Of a DNA stretch of 64,000 nt, positions 9,687 to 17,380 are shown piece after piece. The translations under genes were made by a program, and so were the position numbers. The DNA lies in contig NZ_CP012099.1 in NCBI RefSeq assembly GCF_001182785.1, positions 3,346,501 to 3,410,500 of the forward strand. The letters are read 5' to 3'. Source of the stretch: Bacillus thuringiensis (GTDB lineage: Bacteria; Bacillota; Bacilli; Bacillales; Bacillaceae_G). Position 1 is the stretch's first letter, and each line of letters opens with the position of its first letter. The notes beneath the pieces were generated by a model. That model made no database searches and was not told the origin of the DNA. It saw nothing but the letters and a program-made list of their open reading frames with translations.

Positions 9687-9740
9687 ATGAGTACTTCAGA
9701 CACTATTGTTACACATGTAATGCTCTATATAAGTCGTTAA
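9687..9740 (+). CDS. 17-residue leader peptide of the ABC-F resistance gene
   Basis: ATG at 9687 preceded by AAAGGAG at 9672-9678 encodes MSTSDTIVTHVMLYISR and stops at 9740. The last five sense codons coincide with the 5' arm of a perfect 13-bp hairpin. Short, well-translated reading frames in front of ABC-F, Erm and Cfr genes are known sensors of ribosome-targeting antibiotics: stalling of the ribosome on the leader changes RNA folding and turns on the resistance gene. The arrangement here fits that scheme; the inducing drug is unknown. Confidence 0.7.
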   Translation: MSTSDTIVTHVMLYISR

Positions 9741-9764
9741 TATCCATCAAACTTATATAGAGCA
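9721..9764 (+). promoter_or_regulatory. Attenuator-like hairpin overlapping the leader peptide
   Basis: Perfect 13-bp inverted repeat, 9721-9733 with 9752-9764, separated by 18 bases. Its 5' arm lies inside the last codons of the leader peptide, so a ribosome stalled there would open it. The 3' arm is followed by As rather than Ts and lies about 50 bases before the ABC-F ribosome binding site, so it does not cover the site directly; the exact mechanism (termination, translation or stability) is open. Confidence 0.65.
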
Positions 9765-9829
9765 ATTAAAAAATGGATGGATGTTCCGACTTTATACGAA
9801 ACGTTTCGATATATAAAGGAGGAATTATT

Positions 9830-11308
9830 ATGTCAATGATAAAAGTCCAAGATTTAACTTTTTCATACCCAGGTAGCTTTGATAATATTTTTGAAAGTGT
9901 AAACTTCCAAATAGATACGGATTGGAAGCTAGGATTTATCGGTAGAAACGGACGAGGTAAAACGACATTCTTTAATTTATTGTTAGGGAATTATGAGTAT
10001 GGTGGGAAAATCCTTGCTTCGGTAGAATTCAATTACTTCCCCTACTCTGTTGCAGATAAGAACAAATTCACTCATGAAATCCTTGAAGAAATTTGTCCCC
10101 AAGCAGAAGATTGGGAATTTCTGCGTGAGATATCCTATTTAAATGTTGATGCTGAGGTCATATACAGACCATTTAAAACATTATCAAATGGGGAACAAAC
10201 AAAGGTGTTGCTTGCTGCACTGTTTTTAAATGAGGGCCAATTCCTATTAATTGATGAACCAACAAATCATTTAGATACTGATGCACGAAAGATAGTCTCT
10301 GATTATCTAAGGAAGAAAAAAGGATTTATTTTAATTTCACATGACAGAATCTTTTTAGATGGGTGCGTTGACCATATCCTATCTATAAATAGAGCAAATA
10401 TTGAAGTTCAGAGTGGTAACTATTCTTCTTGGAAGTTAAATTTTGATAGACAGCAAGAGCACGAAGAGGCTACAAATGAGCGTCTACAAAAAGACATAGG
10501 GAGATTAAAACAGTCTTCCAAGCGTTCAGCAAGTTGGTCTCATGATGTGGAAGCTTCAAAAAATGGAACGAGGAATTCAGGCTCTAAGTTGGATAAGGGG
10601 TTTGTAGGTCATAAAGCAGCCAAGATGATGAAAAGAGCAAAAAACCTTGAATCAAGACAACAAAAAGCTATTGAAGAAAAGTCAAAATTACTAAAAAATG
10701 TGGAGAAAACTGAGTCCTTAAAATTGGAACAATTACAATTTAAATCAAATGAATTGATTACTTTGGTTGATGTGTCCGTTAAGTACAATAACCAAATTGT
10801 GAATGATTCGATTAGCTTCATAGTTGAACAAGGTGACCGAATTGTACTTGATGGAACGAATGGGAGCGGAAAAAGTAGTATCCTAAAACTAATTCTAGGA
10901 CATCCGATACAGCATACAGGCTTAGTTATTTTAGGTACAGGACTCATCATTTCCTATGTCCAACAAGATACTTCTCATTTAAGGGGATCGCTATCAGACT
11001 TTATTGAACAGCACAAGATTGATGAGACCTTATTTAAATCCATCCTACGTAAGATGGACTTTGACCGAATTCAATTTGAGAAAGATATATCTCATTATTC
11101 TGGTGGACAAAAGAAAAAACTGCTTATCGCTAAAAGCTTATGTGAAAAAGCTCATATATATATATGGGATGAACCACTAAATTTTATAGATATCTATTCC
11201 CGTATGCAAATCGAAGAGCTTATTCAACAATTTAATCCCACAATGGTTATTGTTGAGCATGATAAAGCATTTCAACAAACAGTTGCAACAAAAACTATAT
11301 CTATGTAG
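9830..11308 (+). CDS. ABC-F ribosomal protection protein, Lsa-like
   Basis: 492 residues, two ABC ATPase domains and no membrane segment, hence ABC-F. First domain: Walker A GRNGRGKTT, signature LSNGEQTK, Walker B LLIDEPTNHLD. Second: GTNGSGKSS, YSGGQKKK and the unusual Walker B region WDEPLNFID. The long charged linker between them is the interdomain arm that reaches the peptidyl-transferase centre. Length and the WDEPLNFID motif point to the Lsa group, which protects against lincosamides, pleuromutilins and streptogramin A; the precise spectrum is inferred. The ATG at 9830 follows an ideal AAAGGAGG; the longer frame from 9773 lacks one. A leader peptide and hairpin upstream suggest drug-inducible expression. 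Confidence 0.88.
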   Translation: MSMIKVQDLTFSYPGSFDNIFESVNFQIDTDWKLGFIGRNGRGKTTFFNLLLGNYEYGGKILASVEFNYFPYSVADKNKFTHEILEEICPQAEDWEFLREISYLNVDAEVIYRPFKTLSNGEQTKVLLAALFLNEGQFLLIDEPTNHLDTDARKIVSDYLRKKKGFILISHDRIFLDGCVDHILSINRANIEVQSGNYSSWKLNFDRQQEHEEATNERLQKDIGRLKQSSKRSASWSHDVEASKNGTRNSGSKLDKGFVGHKAAKMMKRAKNLESRQQKAIEEKSKLLKNVEKTESLKLEQLQFKSNELITLVDVSVKYNNQIVNDSISFIVEQGDRIVLDGTNGSGKSSILKLILGHPIQHTGLVILGTGLIISYVQQDTSHLRGSLSDFIEQHKIDETLFKSILRKMDFDRIQFEKDISHYSGGQKKKLLIAKSLCEKAHIYIWDEPLNFIDIYSRMQIEELIQQFNPTMVIVEHDKAFQQTVATKTISM

Positions 11309-11383
11309 CTCAAAACGAATACTTGAAAATATAATCAGCAAATTGAGTCATTGAATTATAAATACTTTAATGACGTGTTGAAA

Positions 11384-11424
11384 AAAGCCTAATTTCTCTA
11401 CAATACATTGAGAAATTAGGCTTT
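11384..11424. terminator. Bidirectional terminator between the ABC-F gene and hlyIIR
   Basis: Perfect 15-bp stem (11384-11398 with 11410-11424) with an 11-base loop. A run of As to the left gives a T tract on the minus strand, so it terminates hlyIIR well and may also serve the convergent ABC-F gene. Confidence 0.85.
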
Positions 11425-11460
11425 AAATAGTAATAATAGAATTCATATACACTGAATAAT

Positions 11461-12066
11461 TTACACGTTAGGTTTATCTGTTAATGCAGTAACAATCCTG
11501 TTCACTAAGTCTTCTGGCATCCATTCATGATTTGTATCATTCGTTTCATTTGGCCCTAAAGAATCAATAAACTTTTTAAACTTTGGAAATAAAACAATAG
11601 AAGTGATCCAATGTATCGTATGATTTATGGAGAAGAAATGAAAAACTCCTTGCTTTTCACCCTCCTGTAATATTTCTTTTAACTGTTCAAAATTACCTAT
11701 GAAATACGGTTTAATCTTTTCTAATCGTGCACTTTCCTTAATAATCTCCTCATATGCCAATGATCCAATTTCAGGGTTCTCTTTTATATGTGTAGTAAAA
11801 ACCGTTAAATATTCTCTAAGGGCATTGATAGGATCAAATTGATTCTTCTCAAGAAAATTGGGTAGCTCATTAGCAAGACCATATTTCTTAAACACCTCAT
11901 AATATAGGTTTTCTTTCCCATTAAAATAGTAAGAGGCCATAGCAACATTCACTTTCGCTTCTTTTGCAATTTCTTGTATGCTCGTACCTTCGTAGCCACG
12001 CTCTCCAAATTTTTTCTTAGCAGCCTTTAAGATATTTTCCATCGTCTGCTCTCGAGATTTCCCCAT
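11461..12066 (-). CDS. hlyIIR: HlyIIR, TetR-family repressor of hemolysin II
   Basis: 201 residues. The N-terminal helix-turn-helix (TSIQEIAKEAKVNVAMASYY) is of TetR type and the rest is the helical ligand/dimer domain. I recognise the sequence as HlyIIR, the specific repressor of hlyII, which is known to bind a long palindrome in front of hlyII; that palindrome is visible at 13976-14019. The start at 12066 is favoured by GAGGTG 7-8 bases upstream and gives the known 201-residue length. The gene lies directly downstream of hlyII on the same strand but is separated from it by a terminator and a repeat element, so it is likely transcribed mostly from its own promoter. Confidence 0.95.
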   Translation of the reverse strand: MGKSREQTMENILKAAKKKFGERGYEGTSIQEIAKEAKVNVAMASYYFNGKENLYYEVFKKYGLANELPNFLEKNQFDPINALREYLTVFTTHIKENPEIGSLAYEEIIKESARLEKIKPYFIGNFEQLKEILQEGEKQGVFHFFSINHTIHWITSIVLFPKFKKFIDSLGPNETNDTNHEWMPEDLVNRIVTALTDKPNV

Positions 12067-12323
12067 TTCACACACCTCAAATAGTATATATTTCACTTCA
12101 AAAACCCAATAAGGACTTTGAATAGAGTATCTTTTTAATGAAATTTAATTATATATTTAAAGTGATAACTTAACAACCGATGAGGTTCTGATTACTTTAA
12201 ACAATATCCCCTTGCGTAGCATCAATAGCTTTCAACTACTTTACGCTCTTTTCTAATTGAGTAAAAGAATAGACAAAAAACATCTAATTTCATCTTAATT
12301 TCGTGCGCGAATAAAAACATAAT

Positions 12324-12366
12324 AAGGACCAAAGTTTATTTATTTTATAGATAAACTTTGGTCCTT
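12324..12366 (-). terminator. Terminator of hlyII
   Basis: Perfect 16-bp stem (12324-12339 with 12351-12366). It follows hlyII by 171 bases, of which 90 are a bcr1-like element. A related hairpin follows the hlyII-like remnant near 24500. Confidence 0.75.
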
Positions 12367-12389
12367 TCGTTACATTATACAGATTTAAA

Positions 12390-12479
12390 ATAAAGTGAAA
12401 CTTTAATCAGTGGGGGTTTTGTTCATCCACCACTGATTATTAGGTGAACCAATCGGGCTGCCCGTTAATGCGGGATAAA
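12390..12479 (+). repeat. bcr1-like repeat, internally deleted copy (90 bp)
   Basis: Same left end (ATAAAGTGAAACTTTAATCA) and right end (GCCCGTTAATGCGGGATAAA) as the full copies at 55041 and 61879, but about 66 bases between the GGGC of the middle and the right end are missing. It lies between the hlyII stop codon and the hlyII terminator. Confidence 0.85.
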
Positions 12480-12536
12480 CTAGTATACTCGTATCTTGAT
12501 GAGATAATTATCCATCAATCGTCCATCATTTTCTGA

Positions 12537-13775
12537 CTAAATCTGTTTAATCTCGATATAAGGTCCTTTAATGTTTAATTTGTTAATATCATTAGATATA
12601 TTGCCTACAGTTGATTTTTCATTAAAAGTATAGACCTTTTCACCATTTACAAAGATACCCCAATTTTTATCTTCGTAACTGATACCATAACCAGCATTGC
12701 TAGACGTAGCTTTGAGTTGATTTCCATTCATTGAAAGAGATAATTTCCCTTTTCCTTTGTTAAGTTTATCATTCACGCTGTTGATACTATCCATTTGTTC
12801 TTCAAGGGCTTTTTGGTTATCAAGAGTAACTTGATGATTTTTCCAGTCTAATTTATAGTGGTTCGTAAAGAATTCATTATATGTATCTTTATTATTTGTT
12901 CCCCACCATTTTGAACTTACCCATTCGATATTGTACTGATCTGAAATTCTACGATTTGTTATTTTTAAATCTGATGTAGTTTCTGTTTTATCAGCAGTAA
13001 TAACCGCTACTACGTTTGGAGAAAAACCATATCCTGTTAAAGCTGGTACTGTATCTTTTGAAACAAAATTATTCGTTCCTTCATTATAACTACGTGATTT
13101 CATAAATAGTTGATTACCATAGAAAGTATTGAATGAATCACGATTATAAATTCCCCACTCTGGGAAATTAAATGATTGGAATCCTACTTTCCAATTTAAT
13201 TTTTTATCTGTGTGAGTCTCTAATACCGTTTTATAATCTACTTGATCATAAGATACACTTTCTTTCCAAGCAAAGCTACCTGTGATACTTGCATCGGCAT
13301 TTGGCCCTTTATCATTTACTCCTACTTTAACACTTCCACCAAGTGTATACCCTACCTCAGAAGTGACCTTTGCTGAAGTCATTGTATTAACTGGGGCAGC
13401 TTTATGGAATTGAGCACTATCACCACTTGTTATTTCTGCTTCAGTATGATAGGCTGATGGCCATTTTAAACCTGCGTTATAGTATCCGCTATTAATTGTA
13501 TATTTAGCATCTATATTACTACCATCAGTGGTAACAATTGCAATCTTTTTATCTGCGTAAGGATCCTCAATAAAAGAAACTTTTATTGAATTTTTGATAT
13601 TCTGCTTCATGTCATAAGTAGTTTTAAAACTATTATAGACCTTCCCACCATTTTGAAGATTTTCCACAGTTCCTTTAGAATCTGCAAATGCAGATGTTGC
13701 TTGTAAACCAAATGATCCAGACATAATAACGGACACTACCGCAACGCATTTAGCTATTTCTTTTGCTTTTTTCAT
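12537..13775 (-). CDS. hlyII: Hemolysin II, beta-barrel pore-forming toxin
   Basis: 412 residues, the full length known for B. cereus HlyII. A signal peptide (MKKAKEIAK... AFA, about 31 residues) is followed by the leukocidin/alpha-toxin fold: the glycine-rich stem region around GYTLGGSVKVGV, the PEWGIYNRDS rim and the WKVGFQSF cap. The last ~94 residues, from about 319, are the HlyII-specific C-terminal domain absent from staphylococcal toxins. The product is secreted and oligomerises into pores in host membranes. Start: ATG at 13775 with AAGGAG upstream; the GTG at 13787 overlaps the binding site. Upstream DNA carries the HlyIIR operator and a Fur box. The reading frame is intact, unlike the broken copy known from B. 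anthracis. Confidence 0.97.
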   Translation of the reverse strand: MKKAKEIAKCVAVVSVIMSGSFGLQATSAFADSKGTVENLQNGGKVYNSFKTTYDMKQNIKNSIKVSFIEDPYADKKIAIVTTDGSNIDAKYTINSGYYNAGLKWPSAYHTEAEITSGDSAQFHKAAPVNTMTSAKVTSEVGYTLGGSVKVGVNDKGPNADASITGSFAWKESVSYDQVDYKTVLETHTDKKLNWKVGFQSFNFPEWGIYNRDSFNTFYGNQLFMKSRSYNEGTNNFVSKDTVPALTGYGFSPNVVAVITADKTETTSDLKITNRRISDQYNIEWVSSKWWGTNNKDTYNEFFTNHYKLDWKNHQVTLDNQKALEEQMDSINSVNDKLNKGKGKLSLSMNGNQLKATSSNAGYGISYEDKNWGIFVNGEKVYTFNEKSTVGNISNDINKLNIKGPYIEIKQI

Positions 13776-13935
13776 GCAGACAGCCACTCCTTCTTAAACA
13801 TTTAAAAGATATAAATATATTATTTCTAGTTCACAAAAATAGAGATAGATTCATAGCCATACAATATAGAAATTCATTAACTTTTATGACACTAACTAAA
13901 AACACATGTTTCACTAATCTTCCTCTCACTATTAT

Positions 13936-13950
13936 TGATAACTATTATCA
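13936..13950 (-). promoter_or_regulatory. Fur box in the hlyII promoter
   Basis: TGATAACTATTATCA matches the Bacillus 7-1-7 Fur consensus TGATAATnATTATCA in all but one fixed base. It sits just downstream of a plausible -10 (TAATAAT, 13953-13959 on the minus strand), so iron-loaded Fur would block transcription start. Fur control of hlyII is known for B. cereus. Confidence 0.8.
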
Positions 13951-13975
13951 ACATTATTAAAACATAAAATAACGA

Positions 13976-14019
13976 TTTAAACAACAATTTTAAATACAAA
14001 TTTAAAATTGTTGTTTGAA
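13976..14019 (-). promoter_or_regulatory. HlyIIR operator, 44-bp palindrome
   Basis: Arms of 17 perfectly paired bases (13979-13995 and 14000-14016) around ACAA, extended by two more pairs after one mismatch, giving 44 bp in all. HlyIIR is known to bind a 44-bp palindrome centred about 48 bp before the hlyII transcription start; that would place the start near 13949, which agrees with the -10 candidate at 13953-13959. Confidence 0.88.
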
Positions 14020-14026
14020 AAACTGC

Positions 14027-14064
14027 AAAAAAATTATAGAATTCTTCATTTCGAGAATTACTAT
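14027..14064 (-). terminator. Terminator of the SLH amidase gene
   Basis: Stem of 10 pairs with one bulge (14036-14045 with 14054-14064) followed on the minus strand by seven Ts (As at 14027-14033). It separates the amidase gene from the hlyII operator. Confidence 0.7.
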
Positions 14065-14079
14065 ATTTTCAATTACTTA

Positions 14080-15312
14080 TTACAGCCTATATTCAGATAC
14101 ATTATTTCCTTTCCATTCATAATAATCTAAAATTCCTTCATAAATGGCTTCTGCTGCAATTTGTCTGCCATTTTCCGTAGATAATTTACTGTAATCAATA
14201 CCATTATCTATAAACGCCAGTTCCGTCAACACAGCTGGCATGTCATTTTCTCTTATAACATGAAGGTCTCCATGTTTAACTCCTCTATCTCGTGTTTGAA
14301 GTGCCTCTACTAAACGTGTTTGAATTTTTTCCGCTAAAACACGACTTTCTTCCACATGAGGATTTGTTTTTTCGGATTTAGAAGATTTATAGTAATATGT
14401 TTCTGTCCCTTTTGCATTACCATTAAAAGCATTTGCATGTACGCTTATAAAGATATCACCCTGATTTTTCTTAGCAAATTTAACACGTTCCTGTAAAGAA
14501 CTTTTTTGATCATGTCCTGGTCTATTATCAGATTGACGAGTTAATAAAACTGTAAATGGTGTATGCTTTTCAAGTAATTGTTGTAGACGTAAAGAAGTGT
14601 CTAGTACAATCTTACTTTCAGGTAATCCCTTTGTGGATTTCCCAGGATCTTCGCCACCATGTCCAGGATCAATAATGATTATTTTGCTTTCTAATGGGTT
14701 TTTTGGACGATGTTGCATCATATCTGTTTTTGCAGTAAGTTGAGCAGCTTCAGCACGTGTTATAAATCTATTTGGTTGCCAACCGTTCTCAGTACCATTA
14801 GAAATTTTCAAACCGATTAAAATATTGGCATATTTTTCTCCCCAATGGCCTTTTAAATCTTCAAATTTAACCTGCTCGTTATGATTTGGTGTGCTTTGTA
14901 GTTTATATGCATTTACTAGCATCGTAGCCATAGCAGCGCGAGTTACTTTTCCAGATGGATTGAAGATTCCATTACCCTCACCTTTAACAATACCAGCTTT
15001 TTCAGCAGCAGCAATATACGGAGTAGCCCAGTGGTTTTGTGAATCTGTAAATGATGGTTTTGCATTAGAGTCAATTTGTATACCTAAAACTTTTGTCATA
15101 ATTTTTGTAGCTGAAGCTCTGTCTAATGAGTCATTTGAACCGAAAGTTCCGTCTGGATAGCCATTCAATACCTGTTTATCAACTAAATAATTAACGGATT
15201 TGTCCGCCCATGCAGGAACATCTGGGAACTTATGAGTATTTGCAAATGTATTAGATGAGTAGGATAATAAACTTCCAGCAAGAATTCCTGTAGCAATTAA
15301 TTTGTATTTCAA
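14080..15312 (-). CDS. SLH-domain N-acetylmuramoyl-L-alanine amidase
   Basis: 410 residues. The TTG at 15312 is chosen because GAGGTG lies 6 bases upstream and it yields a clean signal peptide (MKYKLIATG... TFA, about 25 residues). Three S-layer homology domains follow (about residues 28-195; motifs KFPDVPAWADKSVNYL, FTDSQNHWATPYI, FEDLKGHWGEKYA), which anchor the protein to pyruvylated cell-wall polysaccharide. The C-terminal amidase_3 domain (about 210-400) shows DPGHGGEDPG, SVHANAF and TELAFIDN, including the zinc-binding His and Glu residues and the catalytic Glu. It is a cell-surface autolysin cutting the amide between MurNAc and L-Ala. Confidence 0.93.
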   Translation of the reverse strand: MKYKLIATGILAGSLLSYSSNTFANTHKFPDVPAWADKSVNYLVDKQVLNGYPDGTFGSNDSLDRASATKIMTKVLGIQIDSNAKPSFTDSQNHWATPYIAAAEKAGIVKGEGNGIFNPSGKVTRAAMATMLVNAYKLQSTPNHNEQVKFEDLKGHWGEKYANILIGLKISNGTENGWQPNRFITRAEAAQLTAKTDMMQHRPKNPLESKIIIIDPGHGGEDPGKSTKGLPESKIVLDTSLRLQQLLEKHTPFTVLLTRQSDNRPGHDQKSSLQERVKFAKKNQGDIFISVHANAFNGNAKGTETYYYKSSKSEKTNPHVEESRVLAEKIQTRLVEALQTRDRGVKHGDLHVIRENDMPAVLTELAFIDNGIDYSKLSTENGRQIAAEAIYEGILDYYEWKGNNVSEYRL

Positions 15313-15746
15313 AATGAACACCTCTATCAAGTTATTACAATTTGGTAAATATATCATTTATAATTAATCTTTAAATAATACGACCTTGAATAAAGAATAG
15401 ATTAATTCGTTAATATTAATATATAACGGATAACGAATTTAAAATCGAACTATTACTCTAAAAATAATCCTCGGACATACACTTATAGATAGAGATTATT
15501 AAATATGCTCACCAACATCGTGTAACCAGTATAGTTACTTATACATACGAGTGTCAATTAAAATAACCTTACAATTTTGTAAGATAACCACCTTAATAGT
15601 AAACCAAGTAATTATTAAATATTATAAATAGTTACTAGATATAATAAAATAACAATCTTAAATTTTGAACAAAGACTAATTATTTTAATAGGAAAATAAC
15701 TTATAACAACCGCATTTTCAACAATGCTTTTGAATCCTACTTTACT

Positions 15747-15833
15747 CTATAATTCTCTGTTATATCCCAACGTGAATGCTCCTATAATATAGGCGATTGC
15801 TGCAATGAATACTAGTATTTCCTCAAAAAACAT
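15747..15833 (-). CDS. Possible 28-residue membrane peptide
   Basis: ATG at 15833 with AGGTGG about 9 bases upstream encodes MFFEEILVFIAAIAYIIGAF followed by TLGYNREL, a single transmembrane helix with a short polar tail. The size and form resemble small regulatory membrane peptides or type I toxins, but I recognise no family. It may be chance; the main support is the ribosome binding site and the continuous hydrophobic core. Confidence 0.35.
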   Translation of the reverse strand: MFFEEILVFIAAIAYIIGAFTLGYNREL

Positions 15834-15931
15834 CTCTAGAAGCCACCTAAAGTAGCCTTTATTAATACACTCACACAATCCATCTTTTCACTCCCTTAAG
15901 ACATCCTCAAATTTTACAAGGACTGAAAAAA

Positions 15932-15954
15932 GAAGAGGGATACCTTCCCTCTTC
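15932..15954 (-). terminator. Terminator of the VanY-type gene
   Basis: 9-bp stem (15932-15940 with 15946-15954), followed on the minus strand by TTTTTTC. About 90 bases past the stop of the carboxypeptidase gene. Confidence 0.75.
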
Positions 15955-16045
15955 ACCAAAAAATTAAAAAACACCTTAATTTATATCCCCTGCCTTTTAC
16001 AATCTCACGTCTATTGATAGCCAGTTTAATTCTTCAATTCTATTT

Positions 16046-16789
16046 TCATAGATTCATGTATTCTTCTAAAGTCTGCTTTTGTTTATATATATTTTCAGCA
16101 ATATCTCCTACATAGCGAATATGCCAAGGTTCATAGGCATAACCTGTAATACTTTCCTTTCCCTTAGGATAACGAATGATAAACCCTGCGCGATGCGCGT
16201 TTTCTTTCAGCCATTTTCCTTCCTTCGTATTAGCAAAGGATAACTCTAGTTCATTGTTCGCACTTTTAGAAGAAACGTCCATTGTTAACCCTGTTTGATG
16301 TTCGCTATGTCCTGGTTTTGCCGAGAAGCGATCCGTATGCTCTTGTCCTTTTCTTTTCACATTGTTTGCATACAGTCGTTGTTGATAGTCATAGGAACGA
16401 AATCCCGAAACAGCATTTAACTGAATCCCCTCCTGCTTTGCTAAATCAAATAACTTTTCCAGTGCTTCTGCCGCCTCTTTACGGAGGTGGCTCTTTTCTA
16501 CCGTTCCACTAAATGAGAATGGTACATTTGGTACAACTAAATCCTCTGGTTTATAGTCTTCGGGTAATCCATATTCCTTATTAACTACAGCCTGTATACT
16601 AGCAAAAGAACTTTCATTGTATTTTGATTGCCCTTTTCCTCTACTATCTTTCTCTTTATTTATGGAGTTTTCACGAGATTCATAGTTCGTCTTATCTGGT
16701 TCTTTACCAATAGATTGATTGGTGTAAATTATAAAGATACCTAACATCATAATTACACAAATGAAAATCCCTACTAATTTAAGTCTCAT
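16046..16789 (-). CDS. VanY-type D-alanyl-D-alanine carboxypeptidase (M15B)
   Basis: 247 residues. An N-terminal hydrophobic segment (about 4-24) anchors or exports the protein; a Lys/Glu-rich linker follows. The catalytic domain (about 95-235) shows the M15B pattern: SGFRSYDYQQ, KPGHSEHQTGLTMDV with the zinc ligands His and Asp, and EPWHIRYVG with the third ligand. The family removes the terminal D-Ala of peptidoglycan stem peptides. It stands alone, without van resistance genes nearby, so a wall-maturation or spore role is more likely than glycopeptide resistance. ATG start with AAGGAA upstream. Confidence 0.9.
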   Translation of the reverse strand: MRLKLVGIFICVIMMLGIFIIYTNQSIGKEPDKTNYESRENSINKEKDSRGKGQSKYNESSFASIQAVVNKEYGLPEDYKPEDLVVPNVPFSFSGTVEKSHLRKEAAEALEKLFDLAKQEGIQLNAVSGFRSYDYQQRLYANNVKRKGQEHTDRFSAKPGHSEHQTGLTMDVSSKSANNELELSFANTKEGKWLKENAHRAGFIIRYPKGKESITGYAYEPWHIRYVGDIAENIYKQKQTLEEYMNL

Positions 16790-17047
16790 TATTCATTTCC
16801 TTCCTGCAACTCTTACTATTTCTCGTTCATAATATCTCAACCATATCAAATTCATATTAATTTGAAGTGAACTTTTGTTCTTACCATATTTCTTAATAGA
16901 AAGACTGTATATCCTTCTATTTGTTTGACATCATTAAGATGCTCACAAATATAAATAAATTCTATTCCTACATATAGATAAAAAATCTAAAAATTTATAT
17001 AATAAGATTAGAAGTGTAGCGTATTATTATTGAAGGGTCTTGGTATA

Positions 17048-17302
17048 ATGCTAGGCATTAATGTAAAAAAAACAAATGAAGAGTTAATTATTTCATGGCA
17101 ATTGGCGGAGATTACAATTCCATTACGTGATGTGATTGAGATTACCGAAGATGCTACCTATGCTGGTGTTGAGGAAGTAGATGTCATACGTATTGGAACA
17201 GCTTATGGAACAACAGACCGTATTTTAATTAAAACAGTAAAACAAAATTATGTATTATTTACTACAAATAAATTTGCTATTTTAAATGCCATTCACGCTT
17301 AA
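17048..17302 (+). CDS. SunI/YnzG-like small PH-domain protein
   Basis: 84 residues beginning [20 protein letters not shown], which resembles the N-terminus of SunI, the sublancin immunity protein of B. subtilis SPbeta, and of related small PH-like proteins. The rest alternates beta strands ([31 protein letters not shown]) consistent with that fold. The ATG at 17048 is preferred (GAAGGG about 10 bases upstream) over a TTG at 17030. No bacteriocin gene is near, so an immunity role here would be speculative. Convergent with the adhesin gene across a shared terminator. Confidence 0.7.
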   Translation: MLGINVKKTNEELIISWQLAEITIPLRDVIEITEDATYAGVEEVDVIRIGTAYGTTDRILIKTVKQNYVLFTTNKFAILNAIHA

Positions 17303-17331
17303 ATATAGGAGTCTTCTTGGCTAAAATGATA

Positions 17332-17373
17332 AAAATAAGCACATCTTGTTATAAAAACAGATGTGCTTATTTT
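17332..17373. terminator. Bidirectional terminator, SunI-like gene and adhesin gene
   Basis: Perfect 15-bp stem (17332-17346 with 17359-17373) flanked by A and T runs, 30 bases past the SunI-like stop and directly before the adhesin stop. Confidence 0.88.
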
Positions 17374-17380
17374 TTAATTT

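Larger units (their letters stand above)
15313..16045. other. AT-rich intergenic region with one small candidate gene
   Basis: About 730 bases between the SLH amidase and VanY-type genes. Apart from the small frame at 15747-15833 and the terminator at 15932-15954 I see only AT-rich sequence. The amidase promoter must lie near its right-hand start. Confidence 0.4.
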
